Shown here one piece after another: positions 52,612-64,000 of a DNA stretch of 64,000 nucleotides. Numbering within the stretch: position 1 is the first letter of the stretch; every line of letters begins with the position of its first letter. The stretch lies in NCBI GenBank assembly GCA_023375785.1, contig SZWC01008623.1:38328-102327 (forward strand). The letters run 5' to 3'. Under the pieces are notes generated by a model. That model saw nothing but the letters and a program-made list of their open reading frames with translations. It ran no database searches and was not told where the DNA came from. The position numbers were made by a program, and so were the translations under genes. The stretch is from Penium margaritaceum. Taxonomy: Eukaryota; Streptophyta; Zygnematophyceae; Desmidiales; Peniaceae.

Positions 52612-53568
52612 CAATTCTGGCACAATTCTGGCACAACTCTGGCACAATTCTGGCACAATTCTGGCACAACTCTGGCACAATTCTGGCACAATTCTGGCAC
52701 AACTCTGGCACAATTCTGGCACAATTCTGGCACAACTCTGGCACAATTCTGGCACAATTCTGGCACAACTCTGGCACAATTCTGGCACAATTCTGGCACA
52801 ACTCTGGCACAATTCTGGCACAATTCTGGCACAACTCTGGCACAATTCTGGCACAATTCTGGCACAACTCTGGCACAATTCTGGCACAATTCTGGCACAA
52901 CTCTGGCACAATTCTGGCACAATTCTGGCACAACTCTGGCACAATTCTGGCACAATTCTGGCACAACTCTGGCACAATTCTGGCACAATTCTGGCACAAC
53001 TCTGGCACAATTCTGGCACAATTCTGGCACAACTCTGGCACAATTCTGGCACAATTCTGGCACAACTCTGGCACAATTCTGGCACAATTCTGGCACAACT
53101 CTGGCACAATTCTGGCACAATTCTGGCACAACTCTGGCACAATTCTGGCACAATTCTGGCACAACTCTGGCACAATTCTGGCACAATTCTGGCACAACTC
53201 TGGCACAATTCTGGCACAATTCTGGCACAACTCTGGCACAATTCTGGCACAATTCTGGCACAACTCTGGCACAATTCTGGCACAATTCTGGCACAACTCT
53301 GGCACAATTCTGGCACAATTCTGGCACAACTCTGGCACAATTCTGGCACAATTCTGGCACAACTCTGGCACAATTCTGGCACAATTCTGGCACAACTCTG
53401 GCACAATTCTGGCACAATTCTGGCACAACTCTGGCACAATTCTGGCACAATTCTGGCACAACTCTGGCACAATTCTGGCACAATTCTGGCACAACTCTGG
53501 CACAATTCTGGCACAATTCTGGCACAACTCTGGCACAATTCTGGCACAATTCTGGCACAACTCTGGCA
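52612..53568 (+). repeat. 33-bp higher-order repeat, 29 copies (CAATTCTGG doublet)
   Basis: Two ATTCTGGCACA-type 11-mers and one CTCTGGCACAA per unit. The doublet marker recurs every 33 bases from 52612 to 53536 (28 intervals exactly). This block makes stop-free frames of over 400 codons on both strands. Confidence 0.94.
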
Positions 53569-56500
53569 CAACTCTGGCACAACTCTGGAACAACTCTGGC
53601 AAAACTCTGGCCGAATTCTAGCACAACTCTGGCACAACTCTGGCACAACTCTGGCATAATTCTGGCACAGCTGTGGCACAACTTTGGCACAAATCTGATA
53701 CAATTATGGCACAATTCTGGCACAACTTTGGCACAACAGGTACAACTCTGGTACTACTCTGGTACAACTCTGGCACAACTATGGCACAGCTCTGGCACAA
53801 CTCTGGCATCACTTTGGCACAACTCTGGCACAACTCTGGCAAAACTCTGGCACAACCCTGGCAAAAATCTGGCACAACTCTTGTACAACTCTGGCACAAC
53901 TCTGGCACAACTCTGGAACAACTCTTGCAAACCTCTGGCACAATTCTGGCACAACTCTTGCACAAATGTGGCACAACTCTGGCACAAATCTGGCACAACT
54001 CTGGCACAACTCTGGCATACCTCTGCCATAACTCTGGCAGAACTTTGGCACAACTGTGGCACAACTCTGGCAAAACTCTGGGACAACTCTGGAACAACTC
54101 TGGTACAACTCTGGCACAACTCTGGCACAACTCTGGCACAAGTCTGGCTCCACTCTGGCACCAATCTGGCACAACTTTGGCACAACTTTGGAACAACTCA
54201 GGCACATCTATGGAACTCCTCTGGTACAACTCTGGCACAACTCTGGCACAACTCTGGCACAAGTCTGGCTCCACTCTGGCACCAATCTGGCACAACTTTG
54301 GCACAACTTTGGAACAACTCAGGCACATCTATGGAACTCCTCTGGTACAAATCTGGCAAAGTTTGAGCACAATTCTGGCACAATTTTGGCACAACTATGG
54401 CATAACTCTGGCACAACGTTGGCACAACTCTGGCACAAGTCTGGCACAACTCTGGCACGATTCTGGCACAACTCTAGCAAAATCCTGGCAAACCTCTGGC
54501 ACAACTTTGGCACTACTCTTGCACAACTCTTGCACAACTCTGGCATAACTCTGGCACAATCTGGCACAACTATGGCACAACTCTGTCAAAACTCCAAAAA
54601 AACTCTAGCACAACTCTGGCACAACTCTGGTACAACTCCAATACAACTCTGGCTCAACTCTGGCACAACTCTGGGACAACTTTAGCACAACTCTTGCACA
54701 AGTCTGGCTCAACTCTGGCACAACTTTGGCACAATTCTGGCACAACCGTCGCACAAATCTGGCAAAACTCGGGCAAAACTTTGGCAAAACTTTAGCACAA
54801 CTCTGGCACAACTCTGGCACAACTCTGGCACAACTCTGGCACAACTCTGGAACAACTCTGACACAACCTTGGCACAACTCTGGCACAACTCTGGCAGACC
54901 TCTGGCACAATCTGGCAAAGCTCTGGCACAACTCTGGCACAACTCTAGCAAAACTCTGGATCAACTCTGGAATAACTCTGGCAAAACTCTGGCACAACTC
55001 TGGCACAACTCTTCCACAACTCTGGCATGATTCTGGCACAACTCTGGAATAACTCTGGCACCACTCTGGCACACCTCTGGCCCAAATTCGGCACAACTCC
55101 GACACAACTCTTGCAAAACTCAAGAAAAACTCTAGAACAACTCTGGCACAACTCTGGCACAACCCTGGCACAAATCTGGCACAACTCTGGCACAACTCTG
55201 GCACAAATCTGGCACAACTTTGGCAGCACTCAGGCACAACTCTGGCACAACTCTGGAAAAACTCTGGTACAACTCTGGCACAACTTTGGCAAAACTCTGG
55301 CACAACTCTGGCAGACCTCTGGGATATCTTTGCCACAACTCTGGCACAACTCTTGCACAACTCTGGTACGGCTATGGTACAACTCTGGCACAACGCTGAC
55401 ACAACTTTGGCACAACTAACGCACAACTCTAGCACAATGCTGGCACAATCTGGCACAACTCTGGCAGAACTATGGCACAATACTGGAAGAACTCTGGTAC
55501 AATTCTCGCACAACCCTGGAAGAATTCTGGCACAACTCTAGCACAACTCTGGAACAACTCTGGCACAACCATGGGACAACTCTGGCACAATTCTGGCAGA
55601 ATCTGCCACAAATCTGGCAAAACTCTTTCACAACTCCAGCACAACTCTGGCACAACTCTGGCACAACTCTGGAACAAGTTTGGCACAACTCTGACACAAC
55701 TCTGGCACAACTTTGGCACAACTCTGGCACAATTCTGGCACTATTCTGGCACAATTCTGGCACAATCTGGCACAACTCTGGCAGAACGCTTGCACAACTC
55801 TGGCACAATTCTGGCACAAAACTGACACAACTTTGGCACAACTCTGGCACAACTCTGGCATAACCTTGGCACAACTCTGGCTTAACTCTGGCACAACTCT
55901 GGGACTGCCGTGGCACAAATCTGGCGGAACTCTCCCACAACTCTGGCACAGCTCTAGAACAACTCTGGCACAACTCTGGCACAACTCTGGCACAACTCTG
56001 GCACAACTCTAGCACAAATCTGGCACAACGCTTACACAACTTTGGCACAACTCGGGCACAACTCTAGCACAACGCTGGCACAATCTAGCACAACTCTGGC
56101 AGAACTCTGGCACAACTCTGGCACAACTCTGGCACAAACCTGGAACATCTCTGGTACAACTTTAGCACAACTGTGGCAAACCTCTGGCACAAGTCTGGAT
56201 AACTCTGGCACAACTCTGGTACTGCTATGGCACAAATGTGGCACAAATCTGCCACAACTCTGGCACAGCTCTAGCACAACTTTGGTCCAATGCTGGCACA
56301 ACTCTGGCACGACTCTGGCACAACTCTGGCACAACTCTGGCACAACTCTGGCACAACTTTGGCACAAGTCTTGCACAACTGTGGCACAACTCTGGCACAA
56401 CTCTGGCACAACTCTGGCACAACTCTGTCCGAAATTCGGCACAACTCTGACACAACTCCGGCACAACTCTCGCACATCTCTGGCACAACACAGGCACAAT

Positions 56501-56910
56501 CTGGCACAACTCTGGGAAAACTCAGGCACAACTGTGGCAGTATTCTGGCACAACTCTGGCACAACTCTGGCACAAATCTGGCAAACCTCTGGCACAACTC
56601 TCACAGAACTCTCACACAACTCTGGCACAATCTAGCACAACTCTGGCTCAACTGTGGCACAACTCTAGCACAACTCTGGAACAACTCTGAAACTAGTCTG
56701 GAAGAACTCTGGCACAACTGTGGGCAAACTCTCGCACAACACTGGCACAACTCTGGCACAAGTCTGGAAAATTTCTGGCAAAAGTCTGGCAAAACTATAG
56801 CACAACTCTGGCATAACTCTGGCACAACTCTGGTATAACTCTGGCACAACTCTGGCAAAACTATGGCACAACTCTGGCACAACTCTGGTACAACTCTGGC
56901 ACAACTCTGG

Positions 56911-57416
56911 CACGACTCTGGCACAACTCTGGCACGACTCTGGCACAACTCTGGCACGACTCTGGCACAACTCTGGCACGACTCTGGCACAACTCTGGCA
57001 CGACTCTGGCACAACTCTGGCACGACTCTGGCACAACTCTGGCACGACTCTGGCACAACTCTGGCACGACTCTGGCACAACTCTGGCACGACTCTGGCAC
57101 AACTCTGGCACGACTCTGGCACAACTCTGGCACGACTCTGGCACAACTCTGGCACGACTCTGGCACAACTCTGGCACGACTCTGGCACAACTCTGGCACG
57201 ACTCTGGCACAACTCTGGCACGACTCTGGCACAACTCTGGCACGACTCTGGCACAACTCTGGCACGACTCTGGCACAACTCTGGCACGACTCTGGCACAA
57301 CTCTGGCACGACTCTGGCACAACTCTGGCACGACTCTGGCACAACTCTGGCACGACTCTGGCACAACTCTGGCACGACTCTGGCACAACTCTGGCACGAC
57401 TCTGGCACAACTCTGG
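56911..57416 (+). repeat. 22-bp higher-order repeat, 23 copies (CACGACTCTGG variant)
   Basis: CACGAC recurs every 22 bases from 56911 to 57395 (22 intervals exactly), alternating CTCTGGCACGA and CTCTGGCACAA. Confidence 0.94.
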
Positions 57417-60370
57417 CACAACTCTGGCTCAACTCTGGCACAACTCTTGCACAACTCCGGCACAACTCTGGCACAACTCCAGCACAACTCTGATACAACT
57501 CTGGCAAAACTCTTGCAAAACTCTAGCACAACTCTGAGACAACTCTGGCACAACTCTGGCACAACTGTGGCACAACTCTGGCTCAACTCTGGCACAACTC
57601 TGGTACAACACTGGCACAACGCAGGCACAATCTGGCACAAATCTGGCACAACTCTGGCATAACTCTGGCACAATTCTGGCTCAACTCTGGCACAACTCTG
57701 GCACAACTATGGCAAAACTCTGGCACAACCCTGGTTTAACTCTGGCACAAATATGCTCAACCCTGGCATGAATCCTGCACATCTCTGGCACATCTCTAGC
57801 TCAACTCTGGTGCAACTCTCGCACAACTCTGGCACAACTCTAGCATAACTCTGGCACAACTCTGGCAAAACTCTGGCACAACCCTGGTTTAACTCTGGCA
57901 CAAATATGCTCAACCCTGGCATGAATCCTGCACATCTCTGGCACATCTCTAGCTCAACTCTGGTGCAACTCTCGCACAACTCTGGCACAACTCTAGCATA
58001 ACTCTGGCATAACTCTGGCACAACTCTGGCACAAATCTGGCACGACTCTTTCACAACTGTGGCACAATTCTGACACAACTCTGGAACAACTCTGGCACAA
58101 CTCTGGCACAACTCTGGCACAACTCTGGCACCAGTCTGGCACAACTCTGCACAACTTTGGCAGAACTCTGGAACAACTGTCACAACTCTGGCACATTCTG
58201 TCACAACTCTGACACAAATCTGGCACAACTGTGGTACAACTCTTGCACAACGTTCGCACAATCTGGCAAAACTCTGGCAGAACTCTGGCACAACTCTGGC
58301 ACAACTCTGGCACGACACCTGCACATCTCTGGCACAACTCTGGAACAACTCTGGCACAACCCTGGCACAACTCTAGCACAACTCTGGCAAAACTCTGGCA
58401 CAACTCTGACACAACCCTGGCAAAACTCTGGCAAAACTCCAGCACAACTGTGGCAAAACTCCAGCACAACTCTGGCACAACTCTGGAAAAACTCTGGCAC
58501 AAATCTGGCACAACTTTGGCATAACTCTGGCACCACTCTGGCACCACTCTGGCTTATCTTTGGCACAACTAAGGAACAACTCTGAGAAAACTCTGGCACA
58601 ACTCTGTCACAACCCAAGCACAACTCTGGCACAACTTTGGCACAACTCTGGCACAACTCTGACACAACTTTGGCACAACTCTGGCAAAACTCTGCCACGA
58701 CTCTGTTACAACTCTAGCACAACTTTGGCAAAACTCTGCCAAAACTTTGGCACAACTCTGGCACAACTCTGGCACAAATCTGGCACAACTTTGACGCAAT
58801 TCTGGTACAACTCTGGTACAACTTTGGCACAACACTGGGACAATCTGGCACAACTCTTTCAGAACTCTGGAACAACTCTGGCACAATTCTGCCATAACTC
58901 TGGCAAAAATCTGCCACAACTCTGGCACAACTCTGGCATAACTCTGGCACAGCGCTGGCACAACTCTGACATAATCTGGCACAACTCTGCCAAAACTTTG
59001 GCACAACTCTGGCACAACTCTGGCACAACTCTGGCACAACTCTAGCACAACTCTGGCACAACTCTGCAACTATTCTGGCACAACCCTGGCACAACTCTGG
59101 CACAACTCTGCCAAAACTTTGGCACAACTCTGGCACAACTCTGGCACAACTCTGGCACAACTCTAGCACAACTCTGGCACAACTCTGCAACTATTCTGGC
59201 ACAACCCTGGCACAACTCTGGCACAACTCTTGCACAACTCTGGCACAACTCTGGCATAACTCTGGCACCACTCTGCCACAACTCTGGCACAACTTTGGAA
59301 GAACTCTGACACAACTCTGGCACAACTCTGGCACAACTCCGGCACCACTCTGATGCAAGTCTGGCAAAACTCTGGCAAAACTCTAGCACAACTCTGGTAC
59401 AACTCTGGCACAACTCTGACTCAACTCTGGCACAACTCTGGCACAATTCTGGCACAACTCTGGCAGAATGCTGGCACAATCTGGCACAACTCTGGCAGAA
59501 CTCTGGCACAACTCTGGATCAATTCTCGAACAACTCTGGCACAACTCTAGCACAACTCTGGCACAACTCTGGCACAACTCTGGCACAATCCTGGCACAAC
59601 TCAGGCACAACTTTGGCACCAATCTGGCACAACTCTGGCACAACTTTTGGCACAACTCTGGCACAACTCTGGCACAACTCTGGCAAAACTCTGGCATAAC
59701 TCTGGCACCACTCTGGCACAGCTCTGGCACATCTTTGGCACAACTCAGGAACAACTCTGGCAAAACTCTGGCACAACTCTGGCACAACCCTAGCACAACT
59801 CTGGCACAACTTTGGCACAACTCTGGCCCAACTCTGGCTCAACATTGGCACAACTCTAGTTCAAGTCTGGCACGACTCTGTTACAACTCTAGCACAACTC
59901 TGGCACAACTCTGGCAAAACTTTGACTCAACTCTCGTACAACTCTGGCACAAATTTGGCACAACTCTGGCATAAATCTTGCAAATCTCTGGCAAAACTCT
60001 GGCAAAACTCTAGCACAACTCTGGCACAACTCTGGCACACCTCTGGCACAAATTTGGCACAACTCTGGCACAAATCTGGCACAACTTTGACACAACTTTG
60101 GCACAACTCTGGAACAACTCGGGCACAACGCTGGGACAATCTGGCATAACTCTGGCAGAACTCTGGCACAACTCTGGCACAATTCTGGCATAATTCTGGC
60201 AAAACTCTGGCACAACTCTGGCAAAACTCTAGCACAACTCTGGCATAACTCTGGCACAGCTCTGGCATAACTCTGACATAATCTGGTCCAACTCTGGCAC
60301 AACTCTGGCACAACTCTAGCATAACTCTGGCATAACGCTGGCACAGCTCTGGCACAACTCTGACATAATC

Positions 60371-63300
60371 TGGCACAACTCTGGCACAACTCTGGCAGAA
60401 CTCTGGCACAACTCTAGCACAACTCTGGCACAACTCTGGCACAGCTCTGGCACACCTCTGGCACAACTCTGGCAGAACTCTGGCACAACTCTAGCACAAC
60501 TCTGGCACAACTCTGGCACAGCTCTGGCACACCTCTGGCACAACTCTGGCAGAACTCTGGCACAACTCTAGCACAACTCTGGCACAACTCTGGCACAGCT
60601 CTGGCACACCTCTGGCACAACTCTGGCAGAACTCTGGCACAACTCTAGCACAACTCTGGCACAACTCTGGCACAGCTCTGGCACACCTCTGGCACAACTC
60701 TGGCAGAACTCTGGCACAACTCTAGCACAACTCTGGCACAACTCTGGCACAGCTCTGGCACACCTCTGGCACAACTCTGGCAGAACTCTGGCACAACTCT
60801 AGCACAACTCTGGCACAACTCTGGCACAGCTCTGGCACACCTCTGGCACAACTCTGGCAGAACTCTGGCACAACTCTAGCACAACTCTGGCACAACTCTG
60901 GCACAGCTCTGGCACACCTCTGGCACAACTCTGGCAGAACTCTGGCACAACTCTAGCACAACTCTGGCACAACTCTGGCACAGCTCTGGCACACCTCTGG
61001 CACAACTCTGGCAGAACTCTGGCACAACTCTAGCACAACTCTGGCACAACTCTGGCACAGCTCTGGCACACCTCTGGCACAACTCTGGCAGAACTCTGGC
61101 ACAACTCTAGCACAACTCTGGCACAACTCTGGCACAGCTCTGGCACACCTCTGGCACAACTCTGGCAGAACTCTGGCACAACTCTAGCACAACTCTGGCA
61201 CAACTCTGGCACAGCTCTGGCACACCTCTGGCACAACTCTGGCAGAACTCTGGCACAACTCTAGCACAACTCTGGCACAACTCTGGCACAGCTCTGGCAC
61301 ACCTCTGGCACAACTCTGGCAGAACTCTGGCACAACTCTAGCACAACTCTGGCACAACTCTGGCACAGCTCTGGCACACCTCTGGCACAACTCTGGCAGA
61401 ACTCTGGCACAACTCTAGCACAACTCTGGCACAACTCTGGCACAGCTCTGGCACACCTCTGGCACAACTCTGGCAGAACTCTGGCACAACTCTAGCACAA
61501 CTCTGGCACAACTCTGGCACAGCTCTGGCACACCTCTGGCACAACTCTGGCAGAACTCTGGCACAACTCTAGCACAACTCTGGCACAACTCTGGCACAGC
61601 TCTGGCACACCTCTGGCACAACTCTGGCAGAACTCTGGCACAACTCTAGCACAACTCTGGCACAACTCTGGCACAGCTCTGGCACACCTCTGGCACAACT
61701 CTGGCAGAACTCTGGCACAACTCTAGCACAACTCTGGCACAACTCTGGCACAGCTCTGGCACACCTCTGGCACAACTCTGGCAGAACTCTGGCACAACTC
61801 TAGCACAACTCTGGCACAACTCTGGCACAGCTCTGGCACACCTCTGGCACAACTCTGGCAGAACTCTGGCACAACTCTAGCACAACTCTGGCACAACTCT
61901 GGCACAGCTCTGGCACACCTCTGGCACAACTCTGGCAGAACTCTGGCACAACTCTAGCACAACTCTGGCACAACTCTGGCACAGCTCTGGCACACCTCTG
62001 GCACAACTCTGGCAGAACTCTGGCACAACTCTAGCACAACTCTGGCACAACTCTGGCACAGCTCTGGCACACCTCTGGCACAACTCTGGCAGAACTCTGG
62101 CACAACTCTAGCACAACTCTGGCACAACTCTGGCACAGCTCTGGCACACCTCTGGCACAACTCTGGCAGAACTCTGGCACAACTCTAGCACAACTCTGGC
62201 ACAACTCTGGCACAGCTCTGGCACACCTCTGGCACAACTCTGGCAGAACTCTGGCACAACTCTAGCACAACTCTGGCACAACTCTGGCACAGCTCTGGCA
62301 CACCTCTGGCACAACTCTGGCAGAACTCTGGCACAACTCTAGCACAACTCTGGCACAACTCTGGCACAGCTCTGGCACACCTCTGGCACAACTCTGGCAG
62401 AACTCTGGCACAACTCTAGCACAACTCTGGCACAACTCTGGCACAGCTCTGGCACACCTCTGGCACAACTCTGGCAGAACTCTGGCACAACTCTAGCACA
62501 ACTCTGGCACAACTCTGGCACAGCTCTGGCACACCTCTGGCACAACTCTGGCAGAACTCTGGCACAACTCTAGCACAACTCTGGCACAACTCTGGCACAG
62601 CTCTGGCACACCTCTGGCACAACTCTGGCAGAACTCTGGCACAACTCTAGCACAACTCTGGCACAACTCTGGCACAGCTCTGGCACACCTCTGGCACAAC
62701 TCTGGCAGAACTCTGGCACAACTCTAGCACAACTCTGGCACAACTCTGGCACAGCTCTGGCACACCTCTGGCACAACTCTGGCAGAACTCTGGCACAACT
62801 CTAGCACAACTCTGGCACAACTCTGGCACAGCTCTGGCACACCTCTGGCACAACTCTGGCAGAACTCTGGCACAACTCTAGCACAACTCTGGCACAACTC
62901 TGGCACAGCTCTGGCACACCTCTGGCACAACTCTGGCAGAACTCTGGCACAACTCTAGCACAACTCTGGCACAACTCTGGCACAGCTCTGGCACACCTCT
63001 GGCACAACTCTGGCAGAACTCTGGCACAACTCTAGCACAACTCTGGCACAACTCTGGCACAGCTCTGGCACACCTCTGGCACAACTCTGGCAGAACTCTG
63101 GCACAACTCTAGCACAACTCTGGCACAACTCTGGCACAGCTCTGGCACACCTCTGGCACAACTCTGGCAGAACTCTGGCACAACTCTAGCACAACTCTGG
63201 CACAACTCTGGCACAGCTCTGGCACACCTCTGGCACAACTCTGGCAGAACTCTGGCACAACTCTAGCACAACTCTGGCACAACTCTGGCACAGCTCTGGC

Positions 63301-64000
63301 ACACCTCTGGCACAACTCTGGCAGAACTCTGGCACAACTCTAGCACAACTCTGGCACAACTCTGGCACAGCTCTGGCACACCTCTGGCACAACTCTGGCA
63401 GAACTCTGGCACAACTCTAGCACAACTCTGGCACAACTCTGGCACAGCTCTGGCACACCTCTGGCACAACTCTGGCAGAACTCTGGCACAACTCTAGCAC
63501 AACTCTGGCACAACTCTGGCACAGCTCTGGCACACCTCTGGCACAACTCTGGCAGAACTCTGGCACAACTCTAGCACAACTCTGGCACAACTCTGGCACA
63601 GCTCTGGCACACCTCTGGCACAACTCTGGCAGAACTCTGGCACAACTCTAGCACAACTCTGGCACAACTCTGGCACAGCTCTGGCACACCTCTGGCACAA
63701 CTCTGGCAGAACTCTGGCACAACTCTAGCACAACTCTGGCACAACTCTGGCACAGCTCTGGCACACCTCTGGCACAACTCTGGCAGAACTCTGGCACAAC
63801 TCTAGCACAACTCTGGCACAACTCTGGCACAGCTCTGGCACACCTCTGGCACAACTCTGGCAGAACTCTGGCACAACTCTAGCACAACTCTGGCACAACT
63901 CTGGCACAGCTCTGGCACACCTCTGGCACAACTCTGGCAGAACTCTGGCACAACTCTAGCACAACTCTGGCACAACTCTGGCACAGCTCTGGCACACCTC
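60371..64000 (+). repeat. 77-bp higher-order repeat, 47 evenly spaced copies
   Basis: Seven 11-mers per unit in fixed order, with GCAGAACTCTG, GCACAACTCTA, two GCACAACTCTG, GCACAGCTCTG, GCACACCTCTG and a further GCACAACTCTG. The marker CACAGCTCTGGCACACC occurs every 77 bases from 60440 to 63982 (46 intervals, no indel). Copies look identical by eye and the block continues past the window. A looser forerunner is visible at 60240-60370. Confidence 0.95.

Larger units (their letters stand above)
50887..64000 (+). repeat. 11-bp satellite array, unit CTCTGGCACAA (right block, runs off the window)
   Basis: 13.1 kb of the same 11-mer family and orientation as 19566-25807. It includes three homogeneous higher-order blocks (33 bp at 52612-53568, 22 bp at 56911-57416, 77 bp from about 60371). 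Local duplications sit at 121 bp (54205/54326 and 59066/59187) and 153 bp (57734/57887). Between these blocks the units vary freely. No gene seen. Confidence 0.96.

Noticed and set aside
52223-54366. Plus-strand frames of 447-630 codons (LWHNSGTTLAQ type)
   Set aside because: Same cause: stop-free higher-order satellite. Opposite-strand frames of similar length overlap them completely.
60371-64000. CRISPR-like regular array
   Set aside because: The repeats are head-to-tail with no unique spacers, the setting is eukaryotic, and no cas-like genes are present.
9497-64000. Calling the arrays centromeric or telomeric
   Set aside because: No telomere motif was seen, and sequence alone cannot show centromere function; chromatin or cytological data would be required.

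Overview
This window looks like repeat-dominated heterochromatin from a eukaryotic nuclear genome. No host gene could be supported. The retroelement repertoire points to a green plant or streptophyte alga: plant-style Ty1/Copia elements with CCHC gag, GAG-pre-integrase and RT/RNase H domains, a Ty3/Gypsy element, and primer sites complementary to plant-type initiator tRNA-Met. A charophyte such as Chara is my guess only; nothing here proves the species.

Layout. 1-9500: an old, broken Copia element (Copia-A, minus strand) with copies of its LTR family on both sides (1-1339, 8010-8824, 8848-9496) and a GCT/ACT-triplet-rich tract between its gag end and the right LTR. 9497-11285: a satellite of 10-bp units (TACAACTCCG). 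11286-11892: a non-satellite island with the PPT and LTR start of another retroelement. 11893-13239 and 19321-19565: a satellite of 11-bp units (GGGCGCAACTA), split by Copia-B (13240-19320), which has 654-bp LTRs and a 5-bp target duplication. 19566-25807 and 50887-64000: a satellite of 11-bp units (CTCTGGCACAA), split by a 25-kb nested composite.

The composite (25808-50886) is bounded by the two LTRs of a minus-strand Copia (Copia-C). Inside lie a 3' Copia-C piece, a Ty3/Gypsy element (28631-46650, minus), and a second, overlapping 5' Copia-C piece. A plus-strand Copia-D (38955-44206) sits inside the Gypsy gag. LTR divergence agrees with the nesting: Copia-D is youngest, Copia-B and Copia-C are older, and Copia-A is oldest.

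Most unusual items. (1) The Gypsy element carries, between pol and its polypurine tract, a Cys/His-rich region with a tandem series of PHD-type C4HC3 fingers. (2) Its pol frame holds a very long non-canonical block between RNase H and integrase. (3) Two Copia families have primer sites matching the anticodon region, not the 3' end, of initiator tRNA-Met. (4) The satellites share a CAACT core and show higher-order arrays of 22, 33 and 77 bp, including 47 evenly spaced 77-bp units running off the window. (5) tRNA-like A/B boxes lie inside Copia LTRs. Long open frames over the satellites are by-products of stop-poor repeats and are not genes. Three long n-runs and six single n's mark assembly joins, so some structures may be assembly effects.
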